Source: Nautilus pompilius
Lineage: Eukaryota > Mollusca > Cephalopoda > Nautilida > Nautilidae
NCBI GenBank assembly: GCA_018389105.1
Contig: JACATO010000333.1
Span: forward strand, 248,001-312,000
DNA: 64,000 nt
Reading direction: 5' to 3'
Below, piece after piece: positions 51,701 through 60,085 of the stretch. The notes below the pieces were generated by a model, which saw only the letters and a list, made by a program, of their open reading frames with translations, was not told the DNA's origin and ran no database searches. Position numbers and translations under genes: made by a program. Every line of letters starts with the position of its first letter. Positions within the stretch are counted from its first letter, which is position 1.

Positions 51701-54700
51701 ATAATTCAAACCTTAAAAACTCAACAGTTAATAAATTAAGCCACCAGATTTTTATTTTTAAAAAAAAAAGATAAAGATGCATATAGCATTGCTAATTCTA
51801 AAGTTTTCAGGCTTTATTTGTCTATCATTTTGTAGTGGTTTGGAAATAAAAAAATATCTGCGATACAATGCTTTACACCTGGTGAATGTGATGCATGAAA
51901 TTATGAGTTCCGATTTACACACTAAGGTTGTTTATCAAAAAAACAAAACAAAAACATTTTTGCAAGTTATTCAAAAGAATTGTTTTTCCAAATTAAGATT
52001 TCTCACCAAATTTTTGCTGTTACTGTGCTAAAAATGAAAGGCATCACAAAGTTTTAAAAATAGAATACAACTATAAACCAACCAAGAAAACCTGTAAATA
52101 ATAGATATCCTTTAACAAATCATTCTTGCACAAAAACAGATTTGTTTATGACAACCTTAATTACCTTCTGCTTATGAATATTTTAGTACCTATTGTATTA
52201 TCTGCTTGTTCCAAACAGACTCTTCTTAATTATTTTTATTTTATTATGAAGACTGAATTCATCTGGTTCCACATACTCACTATACCAAAAAACAAAAAGC
52301 TGAGATTTGAACCCAAAAACATTTTTAAACAAACATCTAAAAGCTGTTTTTTCACAAATTACTAATAAGGCTTTCTAAGAAAAATACTATTTTTAAAGAA
52401 AAACAAATAAATAAACAGTTTTTATATCACTTAAATACTTATTTTTTAAAAAATATCTCAGCAGTGACTAATGCAGTGTCAGTTTATCAAAGAAAAATAC
52501 TTATCTGTTTCTTTTAACATCTACTATTATATAACTCTGCTAAATACCTTTAAAAGATTGGTTTCCTAGTTCAAAATTTAAGCATTAATAATTTAATAAT
52601 AAATTGAATAAAAGTCTAAAAATCAAAACTCACTAAAGATAAAAGGAAACCACTAATTCAAATTAGATAGAAAAAGAGACTGCTATTTACATTAAAAGCA
52701 GCAGAAAAATGTAATATAATGGCATCCCAGAGAGAGTTTGATAATTTTCAGATATCTCTTGTTATTCTGTTTTGTATTTAGCTACATAGACTTGTCAATC
52801 TACTACTTTGTACAATGAAGACAAAAATGCCAAAAAATCGGAACACTTTAAAAAATAAGGACATGGCATGGATGACAATTTCATTGAATGATTTTTTCTG
52901 CAGTCCAAATGTGCATGCTGCTGTTACTGTGATTAACATGAATTTTGTAAATTACATGTATATGTAATTTCCTTCTTTGTCTTGATCACAAGACTTTTTC
53001 ATTTCTTAGAACTGAGTATATCAAGTATTTAATACAGTTAAGGTGTGTACCTGTCACCGTGACCAACTTACATTTATAAATCAATTGGACTTAAGCAAAA
53101 ATTAAATAATGATGTAGAAAAAAATTTAGACAAATTATAATTCAGAACTGCTAGTATTTATACCAACTTAAATTAACATATCTCATTCATACTCCACTTC
53201 CAAAAACATAAAGCAAACTAAAATATATATATATTATGTGTAATAAATGTCACACATTACATAAGCTATGTATATCTGTACTTGTTTTAATTACAATTAC
53301 CATTTATTATTTTTATTCTTATTTCTAAACAGTTTTTATTTATTATTATTATATATTTTTCTAGCCATCTAATAATTTTAAGTATAACAATAATATCAAG
53401 TCATTAATTAAATAACATAAAAATTAAATTTTTTTATTATGATATTATTTACAAATATAAACAATTACCATTTGTTCATTTATTTCTATGCATAGATGTC
53501 AGTATTTTAAGTAATTCCCTGAAGGACTGAACAGTCACTGAAGAATCAATTTGTAAAAAAAAAAACATCCTCTAAATTGTAAGGGACAGCAAAAAGAAAC
53601 TGTTGTTAAAATTTTAAAAAATATACATTTATTATGTACAGTGAAATTATCAATTTATGATGGTGCTCATTTATTTTTGGCAGAAGAATCATTGGTTTTC
53701 AATGCATTACGTGAATTCAAACCGTTTTCCTTTCAGTCATAGTTTTTACAAGTAAGCTTATTGGAGTAATTGACCAATCAACTATTATGTTATGGTGATG
53801 CCTTCTGATCGACAAACAATAGGCTGTTAATTAACAAAAGGATTTGTTTTCCAAGTACTGACAGCACTACTGATATAGGTAAACATTATGCTGACATGCT
53901 TAGCACATGAACAGTGGGTGCAGTTGTAATCTTGCAAGAAATCAATAAAAGTAATAATAGTGGAAACAACTAAAAAAATAAAATCAGGACAAATGGGTGA
54001 TCATCAAGAAATCTTTGGATAAAACAATCAGATCACACAGATCTGACACATCTCTCAATATGAATGAATATTCGAGACAAGAGAAAAACTGTTCCTGCAT
54101 TCTGAATAGTAAACCAAATTAGTAAAATATAGTTTTTCAGCTTTCTGAGAAATTATGATACAATTATTATTTTTAAAAATATATTGTTTATTTATTCTTT
54201 TATATTGTAAAAAAATTTGTAACATGGTATATTAAGTAGGGTACACAGTACACAGTGTGTCCAGGCTACCAAAAGGCAGGTTTTTTAAGCAATAATTGAA
54301 TGTTCCTAGATTTTAGTAAACTGTATGACTAAATGATTCATCTGTAATACAAATCCAAAACCAGTTCACCAAAAGCTGTTTATAGTACTCATTTAGTTAA
54401 GTTTAGTTTTAATTTCTACATAAAAGCAGAAAGCCATTATGGCATATACAATGTCCTTAAAAAGTAAAATGCTTATTTAGCAATTTTGCATAAGCTGAAT
54501 AAAAAAAGATATCTCTTACAATTTCTAACTTTGACAGTCTGCAGTACAGCTATTCAGTGTACTCTCGTCTATGTGAATGAAAATGAAAATACAAGAGGGT
54601 GAATATTTTTTTGGAACTGGTTTTTATGAAAAAAATGTCAATAAATGAGAGGTACATCTCTGATATCTCTTTATAAGCCAATATCAGATTTCAAAAATTT

Positions 54701-57700
54701 GAAAGTTTATATATAAGTACTTTCTGGAGAGATATGAAGAGAAAATAAATAACAGCATGAAAGTTCATCAGAGGAATTCTTTCTAGCCCAACCTCAAGCT
54801 ATGGCATCAGTGGAAATATATATAACATTTTTATGTATATTAACAATGACAGGACATTTTTAAATATTATGGCGTTGTGTTGCAGAATAAGTTTAAAACT
54901 TACATTTTGCATTTTATATTTAACCATATTCACTTTGTAATAATATCACATTGGTTTCTATTTACAGAGTTAAAACTGGAAAATACTGGAGTGTCACAGA
55001 AAAATATTTCTTATCCCATTTACAGTTTACTACATTTGGGATCGACTGAAAAACAATAAAATGTTAACTGACTGGTTAGTTTCTTTGTATATTCAAAAAC
55101 CATGTAAACATCGCAGATAACTCTTTTGAAAAACGGAAGGTCCTCATCAGAAGTACATAGTTTAGTTGCATTGATTTTTTGGCTCAATTCTCACCATAAC
55201 CAAAGAAACCAGCTGACATGTGTACTTAATTTGGAAATAAGTCTATTCTCTTTAAAATCAGCTCATTTTAGGATAGGGCATGAATTACGAGACAAACCTC
55301 CATAAGAATTGACAACAAATACAATAACAAAAAAAAGTGTTAACAAAAAAAATTAAAGGATAGAAATATATATAAAAAATAAAAATACCATAATCCAGGT
55401 ATTAAATAAAATAAAAAGCAATAAAATATATTAGAAAAGACTTATTTCATCTTTTGACCAGTAAAGTACAATGGCAGGATATGACAGCATAAAAAAAAAA
55501 GTATAATGAAACAACAGCTATGAGAAAATAATGTATTCCATATGCATAATCTTTCAGTTTGGAACTATAGCTTCCATAATTTTAAATTGACTCATGCCAT
55601 CACATCCCTGCTGTATAAATATGCTTTTGCTTATTGTTTACATATTATTTACTAGCATTTTCTGGTGTTTAGCCAGTAAAAGAAACAATTTTGTTTTTCT
55701 CCACTAACTGTCATAAATACCAGCTATATCCAATATCTTTTATTCTATCATTTTTTTTTACTATCCATCACTTAGATTATGACCATTTTTCCTTTCTACA
55801 TATAAATGTAAGTTATGTAGAGTGTAATCATATCATATCAACCAATAACTTTGGGCATAAGGTCTGTTTTGAACGATGTTAAGATTCAAGCCACAGAAAT
55901 CAATTTAACTAACCTGTGAGGCTCAAAGTAAAAAAAAAGCAATAATGCACTATTTTGGATGTAAACTCATTATTTTGTAGTGTAAAAAAAAATATAATCA
56001 GTGAGTGATTTTTCCAATAATTATTCAGATGGTCATTTAGTTATTATCACTTTCCATACTACTAGGAAAGTGAATAGTCATTGGCACATTTCCAGCATCC
56101 TGCATACAATCTTTGAGCTGCCTACCGAAGTTGGATAGTATCTGCATATTTGGAAGGTCCAGGATATCATAGAATGGAATGGAAGCAAGTTATGCATAAC
56201 AACTCACAACAAGTGCAATAGCTCCATATTGACACTCCATCCTCTTAGAGAAAACATGGGCAAACATTTAATAATGTGAGCCACATCACAAGTTCTGAGT
56301 GCTTCAATGGGCCAGATAAGAGTTTACATATCAATGCAAAAATTTTAAAGTGAAAAATTCATTTTAAAACTCATTTATTCTTAAAACATAATCAAACAAG
56401 TATATCACAAAAGTCATATATTATCAATAATAATCAACATTAATCAAAAGATGGTGCTGCTTCCATTTGTTGACAAGTTTCTCAATGTTTGAAGTAAATT
56501 CAGGTGTGGCAACACGCAACACTGCAGCCAAATGGTTATCAGTCATCTGGATTCTTAACTCTCCCCCATTTCTCTTCATTAATGAAAAAGTTTGTTCACA
56601 GAAGTATATGGAACCAAATATTCCCAACACCTTCCTTCCAAACTCTTTCAAGTTGCAAAATTTTAAATCACTTAAAATTTAAAAAATTCAGCAAACTTCA
56701 AGAAATTAGACTTCTCTTTTAGTATACAGTCATCCCCCGGTATTCACGGGGGTTAAGTTCCTAGAGCACCCGTGAATATTGGACGTGGTCCATAAAAATG
56801 CCTATAAACGTCAAAATATAACGTAACATATAATAAAAAATATATAAGTAAATATATAATAATAATTTAATAAAAAATACAACACTCAGAGAAACATTCA
56901 GCAAAACACTTGAGATAGCAACACGCGGTAAACTGGGATGATGCGGGGCTGCTGGGCTGCATCTGCCTGAGACAGCGCCTTGTGGGCAGCAGCCAATCAG
57001 CAACAAGGAGAAATGAATAATGCTCTCTGATTGGCTACTTTCAAACCTCCAGCCAATAGTGTTTATTTTATATTAATATTTTGCTGAATTTACGTTAGTA
57101 TTTATGTTACAAAATTAGTAAATTATATTGTTATTAATAATTTAGCGTTAAAAAGCGTGAAAAAATATATATTGCCATGAAAAAAGCCATTAAAAAATCG
57201 CGGAAGATATTTGTGATTCCGCGAATACATGGGGGTTTCACAAACAATTATTAGTTAGGTTCTAAGGAAAATTCCGCAAATTCCAAACTGTGATTACGCG
57301 GGGGTCGACTGTATATCATACTGCAAGTCAGTGAGTTCTATTTGAAGGTTTTCGGAGCCTTTTTGATTTTATAACCAAAAGGACAAGTCAACAAGCGAAT
57401 TTAATTTTGAATGTTTTTCTTTCTAGTCTTTAAATGCCAACAACTCTTCACGTAAATTGCTAATAGATTTACTGTTCACAAACGTTTTTCCTTCATCTGT
57501 TTGAAAATAATAGTAGTTTTGCCTTAAAATAGTTACTAGAGAATACATCTCAAGAATAAGGATGTTTATTCTCTGAAGAATAACATTCTTATAACATTAT
57601 CTCTCCTCTCTTCCTATTTACAGTCTTATTTCTGTTTAGTTGACCAAAGTTTATCTTTATCTATCAGGTAAGAGCTTATTTAAAATGCTTGACTTTCCAA

Positions 57701-58934
57701 ATTTGAAGTCAGTAAGCCTAATTAACCCTTACAGCATTCCGTATTTTTAGTGCTTAGTGCCATATTCTACCAATTTAATCTGAAATGTTAAAATTTTCTG
57801 CCAAAAGCAACCCATATGGCTTTGCCAAACATTGCTTCCATCCAGCTGCATCTAAAATTAGCCCAGATACCAGCAAGCAATGTCAATGCATAGGTAACAA
57901 TGTACAATGTATGTTGCAGCTATTGGTTCAAATTTGTATGTAGTTTAAAGCAACCTCACTCGTTGACTGCTGTTAATAGACATATTGAATGGAAAAATTG
58001 CATTGTTGATAAAGGCATACTTAAACATTAATTTTATAGCCTCATTCTGACACATTTTTTTGTGGGCTATATAAATCTCTAGTCCATGGGCAATAGTGTT
58101 TCCATGCCTGTCTTAGAGGACAAGTATTACAGTATCTTTTCTGTGCATCCTGAACAGGTATTTGTTGGCTTCAAATAGTTCTTTCTAATCCAGTTTTAAT
58201 TCTTTCAAAACCTAACTCGTTCTTGAAAATGGTTCATTTCTACTAATTAATTCACTGATTTTCAAGCTCTACTAATCAGCAGACGTAAAGTTTTGGATAA
58301 TGCTAAAACCTGAAGTTATATCCAAATATGATGTTTTCCACAATTTCCCCAAACAAGTACATCTGAAGGTTTAATAAAAGTGAAAAGAATTAACCATAAA
58401 CAGAATCTATAAAACTTTTAAAAAATTCATTTTCAAGTTATTGCATAAAATAAAGTTTTTTAAAAATTATTCTAATGAACTGAATAATCATAATGATCAC
58501 AGACAAAAGAAAATATTGGTAATTTATTTTTTCCTAGCAGTATATATATGTGACAGATTAATAAGCACTAACAGAAATTTTAGCATAAAACAACTAAATA
58601 AATTTAAATAACTTACTTGCATATCCCTCAGAGCTCAATGTATCTCCAACAGCTGTTCGCCAAGATGTGTAATCCCAGTAAAAATCTCCCAATTTCTTCT
58701 GGATCTTCATTCCTTCTCCTTTATGGAATTCTTCTAACTTCTCTAGTTCATGAACAAGATCTGAGGCCATTTCTAACACTTGCTCCAAGGACAAACCTTT
58801 TTTACACATTATTTCATCCAATTTTCCATTTACCTGTAGGTTTTGATTAGGTGAGATATTTGAAGACTGAATTTCATTGTTAGTACAGTTCTCCATGGTT
58901 ACATCTAAAGTGTCTTGCACACTCAATGGCCCAT
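27672..58934 (-). CDS. ARM-TIR-SAM protein, probable NAD-consuming immune/cell-death enzyme (13 exons; 5' end not found)
   Basis: Exons, 5' to 3': 58934-58617, 49912-49782, 45228-45148, 41231-41133, 39754-39643, 39334-39201, 32826-32574, 32107-32013, 29989-29848, 28938-28735, 28361-28190, 27942-27876, 27770-27672. Every junction keeps phase; 634 residues are visible. Residues 1-106 are a helical lead-in ending DYTSWRTAVGDTLSSEGYA; 107-372 are alpha-helical ARM-type repeats (QISAARMLWTLSFDK; ANVKGALWIL); 385-506 are a TIR domain (GHILISYSWGD; YQVWIDVEHVGG; CRTEAEY); 568-634 are a SAM domain (VSRWLHFHHLDG; EAPEFFYHCLEKKL). Glu455 in C-x-x-E is where NADase TIRs such as SARM1 carry their catalytic Glu. 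ARM-TIR proteins are common in marine invertebrates. SARM1 has ARM-SAM-SAM-TIR; here SAM is last. NADase activity and ARM/SAM roles in inhibition and oligomerisation are inferred. Confidence 0.85.
27876..27942 (-). CDS. ARM-TIR-SAM gene, exon 12 (central SAM helices)
   Basis: A 67-base exon between TATTTGTTGAAG and GTAAGT. It reads CVEAFSLFDGRMLLQLNEMR, the middle helices of a SAM domain with the usual D-G-x-x-L-L core. It restores phase between exons 11 and 13. Confidence 0.85.
28190..28361 (-). CDS. ARM-TIR-SAM gene, exon 11 (linker and SAM start)
   Basis: Between TTTTTTTTTCAG and GTATAT. An acidic, Ser-rich linker (VTYDGPSSENHDSAIYGVQT) leads into the first SAM helix, MSKEEVSRWLHFHHLDG. 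Confidence 0.85.
28735..28938 (-). CDS. ARM-TIR-SAM gene, exon 10 (TIR C-terminal half)
   Basis: It begins after TTTATTATTTCAG with AA, completing Glu455, and reads AEYIFRLRKDYIPLMMQKKY, NPDGWLATMLGAKLYFDFSG and LVKELRGRG. Phase selects a GTAGTG donor at 28734; a stronger GTGAGT six bases downstream of the exon end would shift the frame. Confidence 0.9.
29230..29811 (+). mobile_element. Pogo-family MITE, short copy 1 (582 bp)
   Basis: Flanked by TA on both sides. The left end is CAGTTTTCCCCCGGTATTTG; the right end reverse complemented is CAGTCTACCCCTGCATAATC. It is colinear along its length with the copy at 56.7 kb and is the inverted, shortened form of the one at 42.1 kb. It contains inverted CCAAT motifs (AGCCAATCAGC, GGATTGGCTAC, CAGCCAATAGC) and no coding capacity. 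It fills most of the 909-base intron between exons 9 and 10 of the ARM-TIR-SAM gene. Confidence 0.85.
29848..29989 (-). CDS. ARM-TIR-SAM gene, exon 9 (TIR core)
   Basis: Between TTATTTTCAG and a GTATTT donor. It reads VEGYQVWIDVEHVGGCTLPV, then SAVVLICMSEKYKQNPHCRT. The phase-1 end leaves the first base of the catalytic-position Glu codon on this exon. Confidence 0.9.
32013..32107 (-). CDS. ARM-TIR-SAM gene, exon 8 (TIR strand A, box 1)
   Basis: Between TTAATTACTTGACAG and a GTATTA donor, 31 codons. It reads KHKGHILISYSWGDSEPIMK, the first beta strand and BB-loop approach of a TIR domain. Too short to show as an open frame. Confidence 0.85.
32574..32826 (-). CDS. ARM-TIR-SAM gene, exon 7 (last ARM repeats)
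   Basis: It begins after ATTATGTTTCAG and encodes two clear ARM units (GGILQSLLRMLKHDDVREQI; ARMLWTLSFDKSV; GFTEVLEKLQESK). Phase requires it to end at 32574 with a GCAAGT donor. The alternative GT two bases downstream breaks the frame into exon 8, and a GTACTA further on would add 25 poorly supported residues. Confidence 0.85.
32827..33967. other. Intron sequence with no recognised feature
   Basis: Part of the 6.4-kb intron between exons 6 and 7 of the ARM-TIR-SAM gene. AT-rich, with no coding sense seen; a run of nine C residues lies near 33668. Confidence 0.35.
33968..34620 (-). pseudogene. Tigger-type transposase remnant (CENP-B-like HTH end and start of DDE domain)
   Basis: On the minus strand, frames with several stops and shifts read QKHGISEFQPSNFKK, KANELAKEPCIKSFEALNF, RHNLDYKK, then YLPDCIYKCNETLLFYLPCL (Tigger: IYNADETGLFYKLLP) and VIRKSKNLCCLKNLK (Tigger: VIGKSKNPRCFKNV). 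This is the second HTH half and the first catalytic block. The first catalytic Asp of the ADETGL motif is changed (CNETLL). Nothing after that block is recognised here. It lies in an intron of the ARM-TIR-SAM gene, same strand. Confidence 0.7.
35480..36170 (-). pseudogene. Second Tigger-type transposase remnant (DDE domain)
   Basis: Minus strand, broken frames in order: LINFNQTGCKSIS near 36000 (Tigger-like family: NFDQTPLK), NQIDVTGLDNKM near 35920, HWNNDETTKK near 35740 (HWSNEETM), YINKVIIPYF, then VFVPASCTNELQPLDLSMNK near 35600 (VPANCTDRLQPLDLSVNK) and FIDWYSD. This is most of a DDE domain of a different subfamily from the neighbour at 34 kb. The order on the strand shows it is a separate insertion, not the end of that copy. 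Confidence 0.75.
36935..38706 (-). mobile_element. Pogo-family transposon with internally deleted transposase
   Basis: The ends are about 30-bp inverted repeats: TACCATAAAATGCAGTGTAT at the left, and TACCGTAAAATGCCATGTAT from the right end reverse complemented. On the minus strand, 38110-37930 reads YTIRDKLKMISYTVEHGNRA (pogo HTH), 37930-37830 reads YPKLEKEVLSFITEKRMHSD (CENP-B-type HTH), and 37697-37413 reads RYQQFVIKLRKQHDYPLSHI, STVAPIGSKTITMKT, FTVMLGCC and then abruptly AMNGTKDDILWSE. The last two blocks are far apart in complete pogo transposases, so the DDE core has been deleted. Several stops are present. Dead element inside an intron of the ARM-TIR-SAM gene. Confidence 0.8.
38895..39170 (+). 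repeat. SINE-like dispersed repeat, copy 3 (longest)
   Basis: It contains CCTACTAGAACTCTTCACTT, TTAGCTGTGGAAGGAAACCC, ACTGGCTGGTGAAGAAAAGT and AAGAATAAACTATACCACGA. A 3' part, AGTCTAACTACTCGGCCA, resembles the tail seen in several SINE families. It shares its block order with the other copies. Confidence 0.55.
39201..39334 (-). CDS. ARM-TIR-SAM gene, exon 6
   Basis: Between TTCCTGTTTTCAG and a GTAAGA donor. It reads TIQCLLQWLEKALDSNKKRY then GFTPQELVEGLNKLGVND, continuing the solenoid. The preceding 308-base intron is largely a palindromic repeat. Confidence 0.9.
39361..39490. repeat. Imperfect inverted repeat with GGCCCAAT motifs
   Basis: GTGGCCCAATGTTGGGCCAA at the left is itself a palindrome, and CAGCATTGGCCCAATACAGG at the right repeats it. 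The unit lies within the short intron between exons 5 and 6 of the ARM-TIR-SAM gene, starting 27 bases from the exon 6 boundary. It resembles a small MITE; the family was not identified. Confidence 0.55.
39643..39754 (-). CDS. ARM-TIR-SAM gene, exon 5
   Basis: Between TTATATTTGTAG and a GTAAAT donor; phase-1 end. It reads MFKALSMLTMAYIVEEEDNA, an ARM-type helix pair. Confidence 0.9.
40447..40469. repeat. (ATT)n microsatellite
   Basis: Seven or so TAT/ATT triplets in a row. Confidence 0.8.
41133..41231 (-). CDS. ARM-TIR-SAM gene, exon 4
   Basis: Thirty-three codons, phase 0 on both sides, between TTTTTTGTTTTAG and GTAAGT. It reads YIIKASLSILHNIAKNPSIR, a typical ARM helix with the H-N-I-A core. 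Confidence 0.9.
42108..43006 (+). mobile_element. Pogo-family element, long copy of the 29.2/56.7-kb MITE family
   Basis: It begins CAGTCGCCCCCCGCATAATC and ends, reverse complemented, AAGTTGTCCCCTGGTATTCG. It is in the opposite orientation to the two short copies. About 330 bases (42515-42830) are absent from the short copies, which join directly across this point; the extra segment carries the tail of a transposase. CCAAT-type motifs are retained. It lies in the intron between exons 3 and 4 of the ARM-TIR-SAM gene. Confidence 0.8.
42540..42727 (+). pseudogene. C-terminal tail of a pogo-type transposase
   Basis: The frame QFKNAIDAAMQTYKTTLTTM is followed by KKQ, an in-frame TGA, then QQFPITMFLKPTKKALHEDT, an acidic PPEEEAPPKEL end and TAA. 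A basic helix, then a Q-rich short motif and acidic tail fits the C-terminus of pogo/Tigger transposases. The TGA could come from a CpG-type C to T change in a CGA codon. The catalytic part is missing. Confidence 0.6.
43007..45147. other. Intron sequence, unassigned
   Basis: Part of the 3.9-kb intron between exons 3 and 4. Bases 43850-44800 are less AT-rich and give several open frames on the minus strand, probably an old transposon, but no motif is recognisable. Confidence 0.35.
45148..45228 (-). CDS. ARM-TIR-SAM gene, exon 3
   Basis: Twenty-seven codons, phase 0 on both sides, between TTTTTGTATTAAG and GTAAGT. It reads DAVRLLTLNCGHKPYISALH, one ARM-type helical unit. Confidence 0.8.
45229..48559. 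other. Intron sequence, unassigned
   Basis: Part of the 4.6-kb intron between exons 2 and 3. A 130-codon open frame (45528-45920, +) has low-complexity Phe/Leu content and no recognisable motif. Bases 46640-47700 are less AT-rich and are probably an old repeat with no readable protein. Confidence 0.35.
47613..47644. repeat. 16-bp tandem repeat, two copies
   Basis: GTAGCAGATATTCTGA occurs twice in direct succession without mismatch. Confidence 0.9.
48560..49560 (+). pseudogene. Decayed Tc1-like transposase, nearly full length
   Basis: Broken frames on the plus strand read, in order: HPCQKKQFFDS-type sequence near 48800, STDKHAMDKTPSQLEIEQVA-type sequence near 48920, a remnant of the ESRFCLDIND block near 48990 (Tc1: SDESRFCLDINDGR), and PARSLDLNSI then HILGYLGSQSLDQLEVTLVW near 49340-49430 (Tc1: PARSPDLNPIEHLWDILG). 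The order and span of about 1 kb match a whole Tc1 transposase. The third catalytic Glu position is lost at a stop codon. Confidence 0.65.
49782..49912 (-). CDS. ARM-TIR-SAM gene, exon 2
   Basis: Between TTTTCTTAACAG and a consensus GTAAGT donor. It reads ITVKMLKSLNTIGIFKNDYV then WFPTYYAYNTMWNYSDAS, the start of the ARM-type helical solenoid. Confidence 0.85.
49913..56283. other. Large intron with little recognisable content
   Basis: Most of the 8.7-kb intron between exons 1 and 2. Very AT-rich. I found no exon, RNA gene or transposon protein. Features seen are a 38-bp period duplication at 51257, a run of ten G at 50649, and poly-A and TA tracts. Confidence 0.4.
51257..51330. repeat. Imperfect tandem duplication, period 38
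   Basis: AATCAATGAATAAAGCCAAT then TAGCTTTTTT recurs 38 bases later as AATCAACGAATAAAGCCGAT then TAGCTTTTTT. Confidence 0.8.
56424..57360 (-). pseudogene. hAT-type transposase C-terminus, split by a pogo MITE
   Basis: On the minus strand, 57360-57312 reads GSENLQIELTDLQYDI, then a 585-bp MITE intervenes. The frame resumes at 56726 with LKEKSNFLKFAEFFKF, has stops, and continues LKEFGRKVLGIFGSIYFCEQ, TFSLMKRNGGELRIQMTDNH and LAAVLRVATPEFTSNIEKLV. This is the C-terminal dimerisation region of hAT transposases of the ZBED/GTF2IRD2-like type (FGSTYVCEQTFSLMK; LTDEHLQAVLRI). Upstream parts beyond 57360 are too decayed to read. It is in intron 1 of the ARM-TIR-SAM gene. Confidence 0.75.
56727..57311 (+). 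mobile_element. Pogo-family MITE, short copy 2 (585 bp)
   Basis: TA on both flanks. The left end is CAGTCATCCCCCGGTATTCA; the right end reverse complemented is CAGTCGACCCCCGCGTAATC. Same orientation and structure as the copy at 29230, with the same CCAAT-type motifs. It sits inside the hAT transposase remnant; removing it with one TA rejoins the hAT reading frame. Confidence 0.9.
57361..58616. other. Intron sequence, unassigned
   Basis: It may contain the decayed upstream part of the hAT element, judging by its position, but no motif could be read. Confidence 0.3.
58617..58934 (-). CDS. ARM-TIR-SAM gene, exon 1 of those visible
   Basis: The 3' splice site is TTACTCTTTTACAG and the donor is GTAAGT; 105 codons plus partial codons at both ends. 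A Ser/Asn-rich linker is followed by a helical segment (LSLEQVLEMASDLVHELEKL) and DYTSWRTAVGDTL. It begins inside a codon, so at least one upstream exon is missing; I could not find it in 58935-64000. The following intron is 8.7 kb. Confidence 0.8.
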
Positions 58935-59747
58935 CTGTAAAAGAGTAAATATTCCAGTTTTATTTTGCTTTTCATTAGAATAATTGAAAAAAAAAATTGT
59001 GTAAAAATTTTAACACTGTAATGTTCTTAGAAGAATCTGATTTTAAGAACTTAACCATGGATTTAACAGATTTCTCCAGCAGCTTCAAATTTGCAGGAAA
59101 AAAAAAAACAGCTTTTTGAATAATCAGAATAAGCAAACATATTGACTTTAGTATTAAACTAGTGTTAAAATATCATATCTGATCTATCATAATTCTAGCT
59201 TCAGAACTCAGTTCTCTGAAAATCTTATCAATTAGCTTACCCAATTTCAGTATTTTATCCATTCCACTTTTTATTACTACAAATTAATAATTTATTATCC
59301 TTTTCTGGAAAAACAGCACATGGACCAATCTGATGATCCTTATCCAAACAGTCAAACAAGTAGACACAGTACTGCACATTTATTATTTTATACATTAAAT
59401 GTAATTTGCTTCCATGTTTACATCAATTTATTATATGATTTTAGTAAAATGGTTATATTTTGAGAATTTAAAACATTCAAACATTTCATTGCAAATTACA
59501 TATTATGTCTCTGCTATATCTGCATAGTAATTTAATGTTTCTTTGTCAAGCTCTATAATTATCGATTTTGTATCATTTTTAGAATGGGTGAAAATTCAAA
59601 TGAATGTTGAAATGGCAGTAAGTATAAAGAGTGATGTAGAAATATGGAATCACAGTTGATGATCCAGATAACCATTATGTGTATATTTTTCATTTCTTTA
59701 CTGTATAAAACCTTTTTTGAGTTAATAAAATCATGTAATCAGGTGTA

Positions 59748-59766
59748 TCTGTCTGTCTGTCTGTCT
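59748..59766. repeat. (TCTG)n microsatellite
   Basis: Four to five TCTG units in a row. Confidence 0.8.
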
Positions 59767-59859
59767 TAATAGAGAGAAATCCTATAATTAGGATTGCTTG
59801 TTTCATTCTTTCTTTGAAAAACCCTGTCCGGACTTCAAAATTTTGCGAACATCTTACAA

Positions 59860-60085
59860 AAGTGAGCTTGAAGAGGTAGGTGTGAAGCATCATCAGCCTT
59901 GGCAACCAAGCAAGTTACCTGGATATGGTTTGGGGTTCTTGAGCAGTGGTCAAAGTGAAAGTCAGTCAAAAGTTAACCACAGAACCTCCACCAAAGTACT
60001 CAGAACATCCCTACTAAAACTCTTCTGTTTAGCTGTGGGAGGAAACTCATACAAATAATGACTAAGAATAAACCAGATTACTTGT
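59860..60085 (+). repeat. SINE-like dispersed repeat, copy 4
   Basis: It contains GAAGCATCATCAGCCTTGGC, CCTACTAAAACTCTTCTGTT, TAGCTGTGGGAGGAAACTCA and GACTAAGAATAAACCAGATT, in the same order as in the other copies. It carries the most complete 5' half of the four. Confidence 0.55.
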
